In this document: in pieces, positions 8,487 through 18,177 of the stretch
Position numbering within the stretch: position 1 is the first letter of the stretch
How the letters are laid out: each line of letters starts with the position of its first letter
NCBI RefSeq assembly: GCF_002860365.1
Contig: NZ_NMWT01000025.1
Span: 1-64,000, forward strand
DNA from: Bifidobacterium parmae
GTDB taxonomy: Bacteria; Actinomycetota; Actinomycetes; Actinomycetales; Bifidobacteriaceae
Direction of reading: 5' to 3'
DNA length: 64,000 bases
The notes under the pieces: generated by a model
What the model was told of the DNA's origin: nothing
What the model saw: only the letters and a program-made list of their open reading frames with translations
The model's database searches: none
Translations under genes and position numbers: made by a program

Positions 8487-9935
8487 ATGCCGACGCTGCG
8501 CAACATCAAGGTGTGGAACACCGACGAGGTCATCGACGTGAAGGTGCCGCTCGCCGCGGAATCGATCCTGGAAGGGGAGCGTTCCGGCGCGGACGGGTTC
8601 GACCGTCTCGAGATCGACGCCACCGGGCTTACGCTCGCGCCCGGATTCGCCGATCCGCACGTGCACTTCCGCGATCCCGGACAGACCTACAAGGAGTCGA
8701 TGGTCTCCGGTTGCGCCGCGTCGGCCTCCGGCGGATACACCGACGTCCTCATCATGCCGAACACCGTGCCCGCGATGGACGGCGAGACGATCGACGATCC
8801 GGACGCCCCCGGCGCCAACGAGGTGCTGTCGACGGGACGCGACGACGTCATCGACTTCCTCCAACATTACGCCGACGACCACGGCGTGACGCTGCCCGTG
8901 CGCTACGACCTATGCGTGTGCGCCTCCAAGGGCCGCGCCGGCCGCGAGGCCACCGAGCTCGGGCATTGGCGCCGCCACATGCCGGGCGTCGACGACGAGT
9001 CCAAGGACGCCGACCAGCTCGCGCATCCGGTCACCGCGATCAGCGACGACGGCTCGGCCGTGACGCCCGAGACGCTCGACGCGGTGTTCGCGCTCGCCAA
9101 GGAGTCCGGCCTGCCGCTCATCGAACACTGCGAGCATCATGACACGGGCGCGGTGAACGAGGGGCCCGTGTCGCGCAAACTCGGCGTGCCCGGCATCCCC
9201 GAGGACACCGAGCTGAAGATCGTCGCGCGTGACATCGCCAAGGCCCGCGAGACCGGTGTGCACGTGCACTTCCAGCATGTGAGCACCGCCGGCAGCTTCG
9301 AGGCGATCCGCGCCGCCAAGGCCGAAGGGCTGCCCGTCACCTGCGAGACCGCGCCCCACTACCTCTCCCTGAGCGACGAGGCGCTGCTCGAATACGGCAC
9401 GCTCGCCAAGATGAACCCGCCGCTACGTTCGGAAGCCGACCGCAAGGCCACCTGCGAGGCCGTCGCCGACGGCACCGTCGACCTGCTCGCCACCGACCAC
9501 GCGCCGCACACCATGGAGGAGAAGGAACGCGGGTTCCTCGACGCCCCCAACGGCATCATCGGCCTCGAATGCGCGTACGGGGTCTGCCACAGGACCCTCG
9601 TCGACGGCGGATACATCTCCGACGAACGGCTCATCGAACTGATGAGCGTCGAACCGATGCGCCTCATGGGCCACGAGGCCACCGACGTGACCGCGCTGCT
9701 CGACCGCGAGACCGACGCCTCGCGCGAACCAGACGCCAGGCGCGTGCTCGACCTCACGCAGGTGAAGGACGCGACGGGCATCGGCCTCGTCGTGCTCGAC
9801 ACGTCCCGCGACTGGACCGTCGACCCGGAGACCTTCCACTCCAAGGCCCGCAACACCCCGTTCGGTGGCTGGAAGGTGACCGGACGACCGCTCGCCACCA
9901 TCATCGGCGGCGCGATGGTGTTCAGCCGACTCTAG
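8487..9935 (+). CDS. pyrC: Dihydroorotase
   Basis: A 482-residue amidohydrolase that cyclises N-carbamoyl-aspartate to dihydroorotate. The metal-binding HxH lies in DPHVHFRDPG; later metal ligands are seen in EHCEHH, HVHFQHVS and ATDHAPH. The class I type is longer than the E. coli PyrC (about 348 residues), and matches the 420-480 residue dihydroorotases of Gram-positive bacteria. AAGGAG precedes ATG by five bases. Third gene of the pyr operon, nine bases after pyrI. Confidence 0.95.
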   Translation: MPTLRNIKVWNTDEVIDVKVPLAAESILEGERSGADGFDRLEIDATGLTLAPGFADPHVHFRDPGQTYKESMVSGCAASASGGYTDVLIMPNTVPAMDGETIDDPDAPGANEVLSTGRDDVIDFLQHYADDHGVTLPVRYDLCVCASKGRAGREATELGHWRRHMPGVDDESKDADQLAHPVTAISDDGSAVTPETLDAVFALAKESGLPLIEHCEHHDTGAVNEGPVSRKLGVPGIPEDTELKIVARDIAKARETGVHVHFQHVSTAGSFEAIRAAKAEGLPVTCETAPHYLSLSDEALLEYGTLAKMNPPLRSEADRKATCEAVADGTVDLLATDHAPHTMEEKERGFLDAPNGIIGLECAYGVCHRTLVDGGYISDERLIELMSVEPMRLMGHEATDVTALLDRETDASREPDARRVLDLTQVKDATGIGLVVLDTSRDWTVDPETFHSKARNTPFGGWKVTGRPLATIIGGAMVFSRL

Positions 9936-9956
9936 GACTTCAACGAAAGGAAACGC

Positions 9957-10904
9957 ATGGACCGCTTGATCGACGCCATCGAAGCGACGCAGAACCCGAG
10001 CGTCGTCGGACTCGACCCCACCGAGGCGCTCGTGCCGCCGCAGGTGGTGGCGGGACTCGCCGACGAGGTCAGGGACTCGGTGGAGGACCCGGCCGAAGCG
10101 CCGGCCGTACAGCTCGCCAGCGCCTTCTACGAGTTCAACCGCACCATTATCGACGCGGTCGCAGGCATCGTACCCGCCGTCAAGCCGCAGATCGCCATGT
10201 ACGAGGCGCTCGGCCCCGCCGGCGTCGACGTGTACACGATGACCTGCGACTACGCGGCCAGCCGCGGCCTGTATGTGCTCGCCGACGCCAAGCGCGGCGA
10301 CATCGGCTCCACCGCCGCCGCCTACGCGCACATGCTCACCGGCGTGAACGGCTTCGACCCGTGGAAGGTCGACGCCGTCACCGTCAACCCGTATCTCGGC
10401 ACCGACGGCATCACCCCGTTCGTCGACGCCGCCAAGGAGAGCGACAAGGACCTGTTCGTGCTCGTGCGCACCTCCAACCCCTCGTCCAGCGAACTGCAGA
10501 TGCTCGACCTCGCCGACGGGTCGAAGGTGTACGAACGCGTCGCCGACCTCGTCGAAGGATGGGGCGCCGACACGATCGGCGAACACGGCTACTCGCGCGT
10601 CGGCGCGGTCGTCGGCGCCACCCACCCCGAGGAGGGCAAGGCACTGCGCGCACGCATGCCGCACACCTTCTTCCTCGTGCCTGGCTATGGGGCGCAGGGC
10701 GGCACCGCCGCCGACGTGCGCGGCATGTTCGACGAAAGCGGCTCCGGTGCCATCGTCAATTCGTCGCGCGGCATCATCGGCGCATGGAAGAAGGACGAAC
10801 GGTACAGCCCGTCCATGTCCGCCGACGACGCACTTGCGCTCGTCGACGAGACGGCGCGCGCCGCGGCGATCCGCATGCGCGACGATCTGCGCGCCGTGCT
10901 GTAG
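9957..10904 (+). CDS. pyrF: Orotidine 5'-phosphate decarboxylase (type 2)
   Basis: A 315-residue enzyme making UMP from OMP, the last step of the pathway. The catalytic Lys-Asp cluster appears as DAKRGDIGSTA, the form seen in the longer actinobacterial/mycobacterial subfamily 2 enzymes. Residues VVGLDPT near the N-terminus and GAQGGT near the C-terminus are the phosphate-binding ends of the barrel. GAAAGGAAACGC precedes ATG. It lies between pyrC and pyrK with a 91-base gap downstream in which no gene or terminator was seen. Confidence 0.95.
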   Translation: MDRLIDAIEATQNPSVVGLDPTEALVPPQVVAGLADEVRDSVEDPAEAPAVQLASAFYEFNRTIIDAVAGIVPAVKPQIAMYEALGPAGVDVYTMTCDYAASRGLYVLADAKRGDIGSTAAAYAHMLTGVNGFDPWKVDAVTVNPYLGTDGITPFVDAAKESDKDLFVLVRTSNPSSSELQMLDLADGSKVYERVADLVEGWGADTIGEHGYSRVGAVVGATHPEEGKALRARMPHTFFLVPGYGAQGGTAADVRGMFDESGSGAIVNSSRGIIGAWKKDERYSPSMSADDALALVDETARAAAIRMRDDLRAVL

Positions 10905-10995
10905 CCCATGGACCCGCGCACCGGCGCACCGGCGTCGACGTGCGCGGGCATCCGCGACAGCAACATACCGACCACCCACCAACGTAAGGAGCACC

Positions 10996-11823
10996 ATGAG
11001 CGCCACCTTCACCCCGACCTATGACGTGGTGAACGAGGCCGTCGCCGCGGGATTCTTCCCGCCGCGCCATCCCGTCGACGTCACCGACGTCACCGAACTC
11101 ACGCCGGGCGTCGTCCGGCTCACCTTCCGCGACCCCTACATCGCCGAGCACGCGCGTCCGGCCCAGTTCGTCAACATCTTCACCAATGACCCGCTGATGC
11201 CGATGCCGCGCCCGTTCGGCGTGAGCGAGACGCACGACGACGAGGTGAGCGTCATCTTCGCCGTCGTCGGCAAGGGCACCGCCGGGTTCGCGGAACTCAA
11301 GGCCGGCGACGTGATCCAGGTGCTCGGTCCGCTGGGGCGCCCGTTCGATACGAAGACCGCCGCCCACTACGTGCTCGTCGCCGGCGGCCTCGGCGTGCCG
11401 CCGCTCATCTACACGGCGCAGCGCCTCGCCGACGACCCGGCCACCCGCACCACCGCCGTGTTCGGCTACCGCAACGTGCATTTCGCCGACCGTTTCGTCG
11501 AACCGTATGCCGACGCGACAGTAAGCATCGACGAATCGGAAGGCAACGTCATCACCCTGCTCGACCGTCTCGAAGCGGACGGCGGCCTTACGGTCGAAGG
11601 CCTCGACACGGTGATTCTGTCCTGCGGGCCGTTGCCGATGATGAAGGCCGTCGCCGCATGGGCCGCGGAACGCGACCTCGCCTGCCAGCTGAGCATGGAA
11701 CAGCGCATGGGCTGCGGCTACGGCACCTGTGTGCTGTGCACCGTCGACACTGTGGACGGACGACTCAAGGTGTGCGCCGACGGACCGGTGTTCACCCGCG
11801 AACAGCTCGGATGGGGGAAGTGA
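10996..11823 (+). CDS. pyrK: Dihydroorotate dehydrogenase electron-transfer subunit
   Basis: A 275-residue FAD and 2Fe-2S protein that passes electrons from dihydroorotate, via PyrD, to NAD+. The FAD-binding region has MPRPFGVS; the nucleotide-binding part has [10 protein letters not shown]; the cluster ligands are in [13 protein letters not shown] and the later VCADGPVF. The start follows GTAAGGAGCACC. It stands immediately before pyrD, the standard arrangement for class 1B dihydroorotate dehydrogenases. Confidence 0.95.
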   Translation: MSATFTPTYDVVNEAVAAGFFPPRHPVDVTDVTELTPGVVRLTFRDPYIAEHARPAQFVNIFTNDPLMPMPRPFGVSETHDDEVSVIFAVVGKGTAGFAELKAGDVIQVLGPLGRPFDTKTAAHYVLVAGGLGVPPLIYTAQRLADDPATRTTAVFGYRNVHFADRFVEPYADATVSIDESEGNVITLLDRLEADGGLTVEGLDTVILSCGPLPMMKAVAAWAAERDLACQLSMEQRMGCGYGTCVLCTVDTVDGRLKVCADGPVFTREQLGWGK

Positions 11824-11825
11824 CG

Positions 11826-12794
11826 ATGACCACGAACAAGACCGACGTGAAGCACACGGACCACATCAACCTGTACGAGGCCCACGAGTGGAAGCACCCC
11901 ACCCAGGTGGCGGGCGTCACGTGGAAGAACCCGGTCGGCACCGCATCCGGCACCTTCCAATACGCGGCGGTGCGCTGGTTCTACGACGTGAGCCAGCTGG
12001 GCGCCGTCTCCACCAAGGGCTGCTCGCCCGTGCCGTGGGAGGGCAACCCGTCGCCGCGCACCGCCGAGGGCCCCGCCTCCAACATCAACGCTGTCGGCCT
12101 GCAGAACCCGGGCGTCGACCACTATCTCGAGGACGATCTGCCCAAGCTCAAGAAGGCCGGTGCCACCGTCGTGGCCAACGTGGCCGGGCACTGCGACGAC
12201 GACTATGCGGCCGTCGTCGCCAAGCTCGCCGACTCCGACGCCGACATGCTCGAGATCAACGTGAGCTGCCCGAACGTGACGCACGGCGGCATGAGCGTCG
12301 GTACCGACCCGGTCGCGCTCGCCAAGCTCATGGACCGTCTGCGCCCGATGACCGACAAGCCGATGATCATCAAGCTCACGCCGAACGTGACCGACATCAC
12401 CGTGCCGGCCCGTGCGGCCGTCGAACACGGCGCCGACGCGCTGAGCATGATCAACACGCTGCTCGGCATGCGCATCAACATCCGCACCGGCGAGCCGATC
12501 ATCGCGAACACGACCGGAGGCGTGTCCGGTCCGGCCGTGCTGCCGATGGGTCTGGCTGCCGTCTACCGCACGCGCACCGCGCTGCCCGATATTCCGATCA
12601 TCGGCATCGGCGGTGTCGACTCCGGCGAGAAGGCGCTCGAATACCTGTACGCGGGCGCGAACGCCGTGGAGGTGGGTGCGGCCGCCCTGTTCGACCCGGT
12701 GGCGCCGCTGCGCGTCGCCCGCGAGCTCGACGACCTGCTCGACGACCGCCCCGAACTCGCGGCCAAGCTCGCCGCCGGCGAGACCTGGCGCTGA
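11826..12794 (+). CDS. pyrD: Dihydroorotate dehydrogenase, class 1B catalytic subunit
   Basis: A 322-residue FMN-dependent barrel enzyme that oxidises dihydroorotate to orotate. The class 1 active-site Cys is in [18 protein letters not shown], the FMN-contacting NAVGLQNPG and the C-terminal [19 protein letters not shown] are conserved. Pairing with pyrK, two bases upstream, marks the NAD-linked 1B type rather than the quinone-linked class 2 type, which suits an anaerobic fermenter. Confidence 0.96.
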   Translation: MTTNKTDVKHTDHINLYEAHEWKHPTQVAGVTWKNPVGTASGTFQYAAVRWFYDVSQLGAVSTKGCSPVPWEGNPSPRTAEGPASNINAVGLQNPGVDHYLEDDLPKLKKAGATVVANVAGHCDDDYAAVVAKLADSDADMLEINVSCPNVTHGGMSVGTDPVALAKLMDRLRPMTDKPMIIKLTPNVTDITVPARAAVEHGADALSMINTLLGMRINIRTGEPIIANTTGGVSGPAVLPMGLAAVYRTRTALPDIPIIGIGGVDSGEKALEYLYAGANAVEVGAAALFDPVAPLRVARELDDLLDDRPELAAKLAAGETWR

Positions 12795-12823
12795 CCGCTC
12801 CGCAACGAAGGAAGGAAAACGAC

Positions 12824-13525
12824 ATGACCGACAACGCATCGCTCGACATCCGATTCACGCAGTTCCTGCTCGAATCCAAGGCGCTCAAGTTCGGCGACTT
12901 CACGCTGAAGTCCGGACGCAAGTCCCCGTACTTCATCAACGCTGGCGCGTTCGACGACGGCCGCAAGATCGCCACGCTCGGCGCGTTCTACGCCGAGAAG
13001 ATCGCCGCCGAGATCGAGGCCGGCAGGCTGCCGAAGGACATCGACACCGTGTTCGGCCCCGCTTACAAGGGCATCCCGCTGGGCGTATCCACCGCGATCG
13101 CCCTGACCTCCGCCCACGGCATGGAGGTCGGCTACACGTTCGACCGCAAGGAGAAGAAGGACCACGGCGACGGCGGCATGATGGTCGGCACCCAGCTGAA
13201 GGATGGCATGAAGGTGCTGCTCGTCGACGACGTGATGACCGCCGGCACCGCGGTGCGCGAGGTCATCCCGAAGCTCAAGGCCGAGGCGGATGTCGAGGTC
13301 GTCGGCCTCGTGCTGTCCGTCGACCGCATGGAGAAGACGAAGGACTCCGACCTGTCCGCGGTGAAGGCCGTCGAGGCCGAGTTTGGCTTCCCGGTGTTCG
13401 CCATCGCGAACGTGCGCGAGATCTTCGAGGCGGGACGCTCGATTCTCACCGATTCCGGCGAACCGTACGTGACCGATGCCATCAAGGCCGCGGCCGACGC
13501 ATATCTCGAGCAGTACGGCGCGTGA
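12824..13525 (+). CDS. pyrE: Orotate phosphoribosyltransferase
   Basis: A 233-residue type I phosphoribosyltransferase that turns orotate and PRPP into OMP. The PRPP-binding motif [13 protein letters not shown] is intact, and [14 protein letters not shown] and GPAYKGIPL are typical of PyrE. GAAGGAAAACGAC precedes ATG. It closes the pyr operon; a strong terminator follows 13 bases after its stop codon. Confidence 0.97.
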   Translation: MTDNASLDIRFTQFLLESKALKFGDFTLKSGRKSPYFINAGAFDDGRKIATLGAFYAEKIAAEIEAGRLPKDIDTVFGPAYKGIPLGVSTAIALTSAHGMEVGYTFDRKEKKDHGDGGMMVGTQLKDGMKVLLVDDVMTAGTAVREVIPKLKAEADVEVVGLVLSVDRMEKTKDSDLSAVKAVEAEFGFPVFAIANVREIFEAGRSILTDSGEPYVTDAIKAAADAYLEQYGA

Positions 13526-13538
13526 CGCCGGACGACTG

Positions 13539-13592
13539 AACGGATGAGGCTCCCGCCGTCCCGTATCGGGGACGACGGGAGCCTCATCCGTT
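13539..13592. terminator. Strong bidirectional terminator after pyrE
   Basis: AACGGATGAGGCTCCCG at 13539-13555 pairs perfectly with CGGGAGCCTCATCCGTT at 13576-13592, with further inner pairing. It lies between convergent pyrE and the YbaK-type gene. Confidence 0.85.
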
Positions 13593-13611
13593 CGTGGGGG
13601 AACGCGCTCGT

Positions 13612-13675
13612 TGGGAGCACCCCCTCGGTCCGCTTCACGGACAGATCCCCCTCAAAGGGTGCACAGGGGAGCCGG
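13612..13675. repeat. Intergenic hairpin element, second copy type
   Basis: The stretch holds CCCCCTCGGTC at 13620-13630, a GTCCG-CTTCA-CGGAC hairpin, and a CCCCT...AGGGG pair around 13647-13670. The 11-mer is shared, in reverse orientation, with the block at 562-840. It resembles short non-coding repetitive elements seen between genes of gut bacteria, but no coding content or target-site duplication was recognised. Confidence 0.4.
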
Positions 13676-13686
13676 GATTGGTCGGT

Positions 13687-14205
13687 TCACCAGGTGCCGA
13701 TGGGGGCGGCGACGGCGTCGAGGACCGTGATGAGGTCTTCGGGGGAGACGCCGACTGAGAATCCGCGTTTGCCGCCGGAGACCAGGATCGTGTCGAAGGC
13801 AAGGGCGCTTTCGTCGAGCACCGTCTTGTGCCGCGTCTTCTGGCCGAGCGGGGAGATGCCGCCGACGACATAGCCGGATTCGCGCATCGCGACCTTCGGA
13901 TCGGCCATCGCGGCCTTCTTCGCGCCCACGGCCGCCGCGAGCGCCTTCAGGTCCATGTGGCCGGACACCGGCACGACGCCGACCACGCGTTCCGAACCGG
14001 TGTCGGCCATCAGCGTCTTGAACACCTGATGCTCGTCGAATCCGAGCTTCTTCGCTGCTTCCACGCCATAGCCGTCGTCCATGTGATCGTTCGAATGCTC
14101 GTACTCGTAGGGCGTGAACGCGACGCCCGCCTTCTCCAACTGCACGGTGGCCGGTGTCGAGCCGGTTCCCTTCTCGTGCTTCTTTTTCTTCGCCATGCCT
14201 CCCAT
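13687..14205 (-). CDS. ybaK: YbaK/EbsC-type Cys-tRNA(Pro) deacylase
   Basis: A 172-residue trans-editing protein of the YbaK/ProX superfamily that removes Cys wrongly attached to tRNA(Pro). HQVFKTLMADT near 60-70 includes the conserved Lys; VSGHMDLKALAAAVG and GGISPLGQK are characteristic of YbaK. The N-terminus has a basic run (AKKKKHEKG). Two starts are possible: ATG at 14205 or 14196. The first lies only eight bases beyond the GAPDH terminator stem, so its translation signal would overlap that hairpin; the second has GGAGG too close. The start is therefore unsure. It is convergent with pyrE. Confidence 0.85.
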   Translation of the reverse strand: MGGMAKKKKHEKGTGSTPATVQLEKAGVAFTPYEYEHSNDHMDDGYGVEAAKKLGFDEHQVFKTLMADTGSERVVGVVPVSGHMDLKALAAAVGAKKAAMADPKVAMRESGYVVGGISPLGQKTRHKTVLDESALAFDTILVSGGKRGFSVGVSPEDLITVLDAVAAPIGTW

Positions 14206-14213
14206 GATACGAA

Positions 14214-14243
14214 GAAACCCCCGCCCACAGGGGCGAGGGTTTC
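14214..14243 (-). terminator. GAPDH terminator
   Basis: On the minus strand GAAACCCTCGCCC, loop CTGT, GGGCGGGGGTTTC, then TTCG. It starts about 45 bases after the GAPDH stop codon and ends just before the YbaK-type start. Confidence 0.75.
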
Positions 14244-14288
14244 ATTCACCTGTCACGGTAAGGGCATCGCGGACGAATCCGCTCCGTC

Positions 14289-15347
14289 TTACTCGTTGAT
14301 CTCGGCGAAGTACAGCAGGGTACGGATCATGTTGGAGGTGAAGCCGTACTCGTTGTCGTAGAAGGAGACCGTGCGGGCCAGGGTCACGCCGTCAACGGTG
14401 TTGACGTCGGTCTGGGTCGGGTCGAAGACGCCACCGTGGGTGTCGCCGAGGATGTCGGAGGAGACGATGCCCTCATCGTTGTAGCCGTAGTACTCGCAGT
14501 CGGCGAACGCGGCCTTGAAGGCCTCGTTGATCTCGTCGGCGGTGGTCTCGGTGTTGAGGACGGTGGTCAGCTCGGTGACGGAGCCGTCCGGGACCTGCAC
14601 GCGCTGGGCGTGGCCCTGCAGCTTGCCGTTGACGGACGGAACGACCTTGCCGATGGCCTTGGCGGCACCGGTGGAGTGGGCGATCGTGTTGATCGCGGCG
14701 GCGCGCAGGTTGCGGCCGGTCTTGGTGCCACGCGGGCCGTCCAGCAGCATCTGGGTGCCGGTGTAGGCGTGGATGGTGGTCATGAAGCCGGCCTTGATGC
14801 CGAACTTCTCGTCCAGCAGCTTGACCATGGCGGCCATGGAGTTGGTGGTGCAGGAGCCGGCGGAGACGATCACGTCGGACGGCTTGAGGATCTCGTGGTT
14901 CACGCCGAACACAACGGTCGGGGTGACGTCGTCCTTGGCCGGGGCGGAGATCAGGACCTTCTTGGCGCCGGCGTTGATGTGGGCCTGGGACTTCTCGGCG
15001 GAGGTGTAGAAGCCGGTGCACTCGAGCACGTACTCGACACCGTCGTTCTTGACCCACGGGATGTTGTTGGCGTCCTTCTCGGCGTAGACCTTGTATTCCT
15101 TGCCGTCGACGACGATGGAGTCCTCGGTGGCCTTCACGTCGACCGGCGTGCCGTCGTCGTGACGGAAGGTGCCGTGGGTGGAATCGTACTTCAGCAGGTA
15201 GGCCAGCGTGGCCGGAGTGGTCAGATCGTTGATGGCGGCAACTTCGATGTCGCCGGCCTGGCCGCCGCGAGCCTGGAGCTCGAAGATGCGACGGAAGGCG
15301 AGACGACCGATGCGACCGAAGCCGTTGATACCAATCTTAACTGTCAT
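14289..15347 (-). CDS. gap: Glyceraldehyde-3-phosphate dehydrogenase, type I
   Basis: A 352-residue NAD-dependent glycolytic enzyme. The nucleotide-binding [11 protein letters not shown] begins the protein; the catalytic Cys is at about 166 in [18 protein letters not shown]-type [12 protein letters not shown] and the C-terminal [11 protein letters not shown] are conserved. GGGAGAATTAC precedes ATG at 15347. A good promoter and its own terminator suggest a single-gene, strongly expressed unit, as expected for a central enzyme of the bifid shunt. Codon choice looks highly biased to C-ending codons, as in highly expressed genes. Confidence 0.97.
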   Translation of the reverse strand: MTVKIGINGFGRIGRLAFRRIFELQARGGQAGDIEVAAINDLTTPATLAYLLKYDSTHGTFRHDDGTPVDVKATEDSIVVDGKEYKVYAEKDANNIPWVKNDGVEYVLECTGFYTSAEKSQAHINAGAKKVLISAPAKDDVTPTVVFGVNHEILKPSDVIVSAGSCTTNSMAAMVKLLDEKFGIKAGFMTTIHAYTGTQMLLDGPRGTKTGRNLRAAAINTIAHSTGAAKAIGKVVPSVNGKLQGHAQRVQVPDGSVTELTTVLNTETTADEINEAFKAAFADCEYYGYNDEGIVSSDILGDTHGGVFDPTQTDVNTVDGVTLARTVSFYDNEYGFTSNMIRTLLYFAEINE

Positions 15348-15416
15348 GTAATTCTCCCTTGTAGGGTGACGCCGGAGCGCAAGGCACGCCGGAGCCATTG
15401 TTTACCAACATCGACC

Positions 15417-15446
15417 ACTCTAGTGCGTCGTCTGTACGAAACGCAA
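15417..15446 (-). promoter_or_regulatory. GAPDH promoter
   Basis: Minus strand: -35 TTGCGT (15441-15446), an 18-base spacer, and -10 TAGAGT (15417-15422). It lies 70 bases before the start codon. Confidence 0.6.
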
Positions 15447-15577
15447 CGTCCCGCATCGTGTTTCAGAGGAAAATCCCGAAAATTTCGTGAGCGTTCACAT
15501 AGAAGGTGTCGAAAGAACTGGGCGGCAGTGGGGAGCGGTGCGGCACGTGTATCGCGGTCTGCGCCGGACCGTGGTCG

Positions 15578-16327
15578 TCAACGCCGCAGCAACGGCGAGA
15601 CGTGCGTGTCCAACGCGCCCAGATCGCCGCCGAATGCGTGCAGACGCGTCACGCACGGCATCGGCGCCTCGGCGGGGAACGTGACGATCAACGTGCCCTC
15701 ACGCACGCCGATCGATGCCGGGACGCCGGGGCGGAACTCGTTGCTCACGCCCTGCACCGTGTCGCCCGTCAGCGTGCCGTCAAGCATCTCGTAGCGCATG
15801 CCCGGCTCGTCCACACCGCGGGACACGTCCGAATGGGAGAACACCGACACCATGCGTCCCGGCGCGGCGTCGTGCGCGGCGAAGTCGAGGCGACCGTCGC
15901 GGATCGCCGTCACGATCGTCCCGTCGCCGTGCAGGAAGCCGATGCCGCCATGACCGGCGACGAGCGCCATCAGCCGTATCGCGGAGAGCGTGTGATCGAT
16001 GCGGCCTCCCAGCGCGCCGTACACATGGAACATGCGGCATCCGCGCGCCCATGCCACCTTGAGCGCACTCAGCAGATCCGGATCGTCCTTGAGCGGCGGC
16101 AGCGTGATCGTATCCGCGCTTGCGTCGGGACGGTCGCCCTCAAGCGAATCGAAATCGCCGACCACCACGTCCGGTGCCACCCCCGCCGCCCGCGCATGGT
16201 CGAGTCCGCCGTCCGCCGCGACGACGAACGCGCCGCGCGGCACCCTGATCGGCCGATAGTCCGGCGACGCATAGTATTCGCCAGCCGCGAACACCACGCA
16301 CACGCGTCCCTCATCATCTGCACACAT
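15578..16327 (-). CDS. Thiamine pyrophosphokinase
   Basis: A 249-residue enzyme that makes thiamine pyrophosphate from thiamine and ATP. Family hallmarks are VVAADGGLDHA, VVGDFDSL and the ATP-binding DDPDLLSALKVA, with GALGGRIDHTLS in the thiamine/ATP pocket. TPP is the cofactor of phosphoketolase, central in bifidobacteria. No ribosome-binding site is seen before ATG 16327; TACACT lies eight bases upstream on the same strand, which fits a leaderless message. It is divergent from the membrane spermidine synthase-like gene. A second small C-terminal domain matches the usual TPK thiamine-binding beta domain. Confidence 0.9.
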   Translation of the reverse strand: MCADDEGRVCVVFAAGEYYASPDYRPIRVPRGAFVVAADGGLDHARAAGVAPDVVVGDFDSLEGDRPDASADTITLPPLKDDPDLLSALKVAWARGCRMFHVYGALGGRIDHTLSAIRLMALVAGHGGIGFLHGDGTIVTAIRDGRLDFAAHDAAPGRMVSVFSHSDVSRGVDEPGMRYEMLDGTLTGDTVQGVSNEFRPGVPASIGVREGTLIVTFPAEAPMPCVTRLHAFGGDLGALDTHVSPLLRR

Positions 16328-16335
16328 ATCGATTC

Positions 16336-16369
16336 AGTGTACGCGCGACGCGCCGATGTCCGTTAATGT
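16336..16369. promoter_or_regulatory. Back-to-back -10 elements of two apparently leaderless genes
   Basis: Minus strand TACACT at 16336-16341 stands eight bases before the thiamine pyrophosphokinase ATG (16327). Plus strand TAATGT at 16364-16369 stands seven bases before ATG 16377. Both fit the TANNNT -10 position expected when transcription starts at the start codon. Neither gene has a GGAGG-like site. Confidence 0.55.
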
Positions 16370-16376
16370 TCATCCC

Positions 16377-18137
16377 ATGGCAGTGAAAACAGCGGCGAGC
16401 GACCGGCCGATCCTCAGATCCAAGACGTTCCTGTACGTCACCGAATTCTTCTCCGGCATGGCCGTGATGGCCGCCGAACTCGGCGCCTCGCGTCTGCTCG
16501 CACCGTACTTCTCCAGTTCGCAGATCGTATGGACCATCATCATCGGCACCATCATGATCGCGCTCGCGCTCGGCGCCGTGTTCGGCGGGAAATGGGCCGA
16601 CCGCGACCCCGACCCGGACAAGCTGTACCTGCGCATCATGGCCGCCGCCGTATGGATTTCCCTCATCCCGCTCGTCGGCAAATACGTGGTCCTCCTCGTC
16701 TCCGGACTGCTCATCGTCACCGTGTCCACGAACTTCCTCGTCATCGCCGCGTTCGCCAGCTGCATGATCGTCTTCGTGCCTCCGCTGTTCCTGCTCGGCA
16801 CCGTCACCGCGGGGCTCAACAAGTTCGCCACCGATTCGCTCGACGACAACGCGTCCGTTGTCGGACGGCTGTCCGCATGCAACACGATCGGCTCCATCCT
16901 CGGCACGTTCCTGCCCACATTCGTCACCATCCCCGCAGTCGGCACGTTCGTCACGTTCCTCGTCTTCTCCGGCCTGTTGCTCGCCATCCCGATCGTCTAC
17001 TTCGTCTCGATGCGGGCCAAACGCGTCGCCTGCGCCGTCTCGGCCGTCGTGTTCGCCGTCTCCGCCGTACTCTCGCCGATGAGCGGATTCGCGTTCTGGG
17101 AGAACTCCTCGACCCTCGCCTACGAGGGCGAGTCCATCTACAACTACCTGCAGGTCAAGAACCTCTCCGACCGCACCATCCTGTCCACCAACGTGCTGTT
17201 CGGTGTGCAATCCGTCACGATGAAACGCGAGGGGCTCACCGGCATGTACTACGACACCGCCCTCGCCGCGCCCGCGCTCGCCGACCACGCGCGCTCGGCG
17301 CTCATCCTCGGCATGGGCACCGGCACCTACGCACGGCAGCTGAGGCGCTACTACCCGAAGATGACGGTGCAGGGCGTCGAAATCGACGCGAAGATCACGA
17401 AACTCGCCGGCGCATACTTCGACGAGCCGGACGACGTGCCTGTCGCCACCTACGACGGACGTGCGTGGCTCGCCGCGTCCCGGGAACGATACGACGTGAT
17501 CATGGTCGATGCGTATCAGGACATCACCATCCCGTTCCAGATGAGCTCCGACGAGTTCTTCACGATGGTCAGGAACCACTTGAACCCCGGCGGCGTGATG
17601 GTCGTCAACATGAACATGGTCTCCGACGGACGTGGCTCCATCAACGAGGCGCTCCAGACCACCATCGCCAACGTGTTCAACGGAGCCTGCCGCATCGGCG
17701 CGACCTACACGGCCGACGTGCCCGGTACCACGAACCGTGAGCTGTTCGCCAAGGCGCCGACGGCCGCCGAACTGAAACGCTACGACGGGTGCAGCGACTC
17801 GTGGCGGCGCACCGGCGGCATCGCCACCGTCTCCGAGCCGGTCGGCAGCGACATGCGCGACGACGTGAAGGCCTCGGCGTTGAGATCCGCGACGTGGGAG
17901 CGCACGCGCGACGGCGCGCTCGCCGCATACATGAGCGAGGTCGCCTCGCGCATGGAACCGGTGCGCGACCCGTCGGCCGATGCCGGCGACCGGTCGCTGA
18001 TCCTCACCGACGATCACGCACCCGTCGAACTGCTCGGCATGAGGGCGATCGACAACATCATCGCCGAACAGGCCGGACCGTACCGCGACATCCTGAAGAA
18101 GGAGGGCATCGGCGGACTGCTGCGCGAAGTGGGATGA
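16377..18137 (+). CDS. Membrane-fused spermidine synthase-like protein
   Basis: A 586-residue protein. The first ~220 residues hold about seven or eight hydrophobic segments like a half MFS carrier; the rest is a SpeE-like Rossmann fold, with LGMGTGTYARQL as the S-adenosylmethionine-type loop, GVEIDAKI as the acidic second strand and VDAYQD as the catalytic region. Proteins of this layout are annotated as fused MFS/spermidine synthases, but whether they make polyamines is not established. ATG 16377 is preferred over 16356 because a -10 hexamer lies seven bases upstream. A small hairpin follows the stop codon. Confidence 0.8.
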   Translation: MAVKTAASDRPILRSKTFLYVTEFFSGMAVMAAELGASRLLAPYFSSSQIVWTIIIGTIMIALALGAVFGGKWADRDPDPDKLYLRIMAAAVWISLIPLVGKYVVLLVSGLLIVTVSTNFLVIAAFASCMIVFVPPLFLLGTVTAGLNKFATDSLDDNASVVGRLSACNTIGSILGTFLPTFVTIPAVGTFVTFLVFSGLLLAIPIVYFVSMRAKRVACAVSAVVFAVSAVLSPMSGFAFWENSSTLAYEGESIYNYLQVKNLSDRTILSTNVLFGVQSVTMKREGLTGMYYDTALAAPALADHARSALILGMGTGTYARQLRRYYPKMTVQGVEIDAKITKLAGAYFDEPDDVPVATYDGRAWLAASRERYDVIMVDAYQDITIPFQMSSDEFFTMVRNHLNPGGVMVVNMNMVSDGRGSINEALQTTIANVFNGACRIGATYTADVPGTTNRELFAKAPTAAELKRYDGCSDSWRRTGGIATVSEPVGSDMRDDVKASALRSATWERTRDGALAAYMSEVASRMEPVRDPSADAGDRSLILTDDHAPVELLGMRAIDNIIAEQAGPYRDILKKEGIGGLLREVG

Positions 18138-18144
18138 GGCTGCG

Positions 18145-18161
18145 CGACACGCAGGGTGTCG
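18145..18161 (+). terminator. Short hairpin after the spermidine synthase-like gene
   Basis: CGACAC-GCAGG-GTGTCG begins eight bases after the stop codon. It is short and has no T-run, so only a weak terminator call is made. Confidence 0.35.
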
Positions 18162-18177
18162 TCGTCCGGGGCTGTGG

